A stretch of DNA of 30,776 bases from a virus. The stretch's first letter is position 1; each line of letters opens with the position of its first letter. A model generated the notes under the pieces. That model was given only the letters and a program-made list of their open reading frames with translations, searched no databases and had not been told where the DNA came from. Below are positions 30,312 through 30,776 of the stretch, piece after piece. Position numbers and translations under genes: made by a program. The stretch spans positions 1-30,776 of IMG/VR virus record IMGVR_UViG_3300047667_000187, one strand, 5' to 3'.

Positions 30312-30339
30312 AGTTTAACGACATTTAACGAGCGGTCAA
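30312..30339 (-). promoter_or_regulatory. Promoter candidate TTGACC-N16-TAAACT with direct repeat
   Basis: On the minus strand TTGACC (30339-30334) and TAAACT (30317-30312) are 16 bases apart, good matches to sigma70 boxes. The spacer and -10 contain CGTTAAATGT followed by CGTTAAACTG, a 10-base direct repeat related to the TAAGTGT-type elements elsewhere. It would transcribe the 86-aa gene and, past the terminator, the late operon. Confidence 0.55.
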
Positions 30340-30377
30340 GCTTAGAATATCTTAATCCAGTTCAGGATTCTTACTAC

Positions 30378-30776
30378 CTACTTGTAAAATACCTTCACCA
30401 GACTGTACTCGGTGTTTACGTTTAGCACCCTAAAGGACTTTGCATCCGTTCTACTACAAAGCACCGCTTTACCGCCTGTATCGGGGGTGATGTAATCGCC
30501 AACTTTGACAACTTCGTTGGCAGCTAAGTAAACCCATAGTTTACCTAGAAGGCCAATTGGACTCCACTCTGGGCGTTCACTACGCGGCAAATATTCCAAC
30601 GTCTCATCAAAGGTGTCTGACAGAACTTTATCGATCATGGTGTGAGTATAGGTACCAATAACTTCGACTTCGAAATCATAAAGGCGATTACCTGCTATAG
30701 CGGCTTCGTCGGTAAGGGTCTCAAGAACTTCTTGGGTTTCCTTGTTCTTGATCTCAACAAGGAAGGTTTCCATTTC
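30378..30776 (-). CDS. C-terminal part of a tail fibre-like protein with auto-processing (Peptidase G2-like) domain, cut by window edge
   Basis: The frame is open to the right edge, so the 5' end may lie outside; an ATG at 30773 without visible upstream context is the only internal candidate near the edge. The visible 131 residues include YLPRSERPEWSPIGLLGKLW, which matches the RPEWxxVGLLGqv motif of the C-terminal intramolecular chaperone/auto-cleavage (Peptidase G2-type) domains of tail fibres, then VGDYITPDTGGKAVL and a terminal strand. In such proteins the domain helps trimer folding and is then cut off. Codon use differs from the rest of the window: GAG codons and CTC triplets are frequent here and rare elsewhere. 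Confidence 0.62.
   Translation of the reverse strand, partial: EMETFLVEIKNKETQEVLETLTDEAAIAGNRLYDFEVEVIGTYTHTMIDKVLSDTFDETLEYLPRSERPEWSPIGLLGKLWVYLAANEVVKVGDYITPDTGGKAVLCSRTDAKSFRVLNVNTEYSLVKVFYK

Noticed and set aside
30243-30425. 60-codon plus-strand open frame in the gap near the late promoter
   Set aside because: It runs across the leader and promoter and into the antisense of the gene at 30378, lacks a ribosome binding site and resembles nothing.
3424-30457. Shared decamer GTTCTACTAC at 3424 and 30448
   Set aside because: One copy lies inside coding sequence and the other in an operator-like region; two copies of a 10-mer in 30 kb is not convincing by itself.
1-30776. tRNA genes, CRISPR arrays, insertion sequences, integrase or attachment sites
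   Set aside because: No cloverleaf with TTC-arm sequence, no regularly spaced repeats with unique spacers, no transposase or integrase motifs and no terminal inverted repeats were seen.

Overview
The window is part of the genome of a tailed double-stranded DNA phage (Caudoviricetes) with siphovirus layout. The evidence is a terminase pair, a DUF1073-type portal, a DUF2213 protease/scaffold, a major capsid protein, a head-tail connector set, a tail tube protein, a frameshifting tail chaperone pair, a 1152-residue tape measure protein and a lysis cassette. No integrase, excisionase, CI-like repressor or attachment site is visible, so a lytic or non-integrating lifestyle is the simplest reading. 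Base composition is moderate (upper 40s % GC by eye). The host is probably a Gram-negative bacterium; a proteobacterial, perhaps marine, host is only a guess from protein family resemblance.

Layout. (1) Positions 1-5776, minus strand, one overlapping early/replication-modification operon. In transcription order it encodes an acidic protein, an SF2 helicase, a VRR-NUC nuclease, a 55-aa protein, a TetR-like HTH protein, a 75-aa protein, a TET-associated-type glycosyltransferase (TAGT), a divergent ThyX, and the N-terminal 290 residues of an NrS-1-like primase-polymerase that runs off the left edge. (2) Positions 5805-5845: a nested palindrome that carries overlapping divergent promoter-like sequences. 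(3) Positions 5888-11851, plus strand, a recombination-replication operon: a linker-rich protein, an Fe-S RecB-like exonuclease, a gp2.5/DUF2815-like ssDNA-binding protein, a family B DNA polymerase, a DnaJ-type zinc-finger protein and a conserved 130-aa protein. (4) Positions 30207-11816, minus strand, the late operon, converging on the plus operon: small membrane protein, terminator, terS, terL, portal, protease/scaffold, decoration protein, capsid, connector genes, tail genes, endolysin and a run of small membrane proteins. (5) Positions 30378-30776, minus strand: the 3' end of a gene of different base composition whose product resembles an auto-processing tail-fibre C-terminus.

How the genes fit together. 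The phage brings its own replisome (helicase, primase-polymerase, family B polymerase, SSB), end processing and recombination (RecB-like exonuclease, VRR-NUC) and nucleotide supply (ThyX). The most interesting part is the glycosyltransferase-ThyX block, which suggests that a base in the phage DNA is modified and then glycosylated. No TET/JBP dioxygenase or known hydroxymethylase is in the window, so the origin of the acceptor hydroxyl is open. The ThyX next door has a long insertion and a non-canonical signature, which makes it a candidate.

Regulation. A direct-repeat element of the TAAGTGT/TAATGT type recurs at three places in the replication half, and a related repeat lies in the late promoter region. 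The late operon begins with a promoter-like sequence, a structured leader, one small gene and an intrinsic terminator, an arrangement that would suit antitermination control. There is no stretch longer than about 200 bases without a gene; the three longest gaps (8683-8879, 30208-30377 and 20165-20267) all hold hairpins or promoter-like signals.
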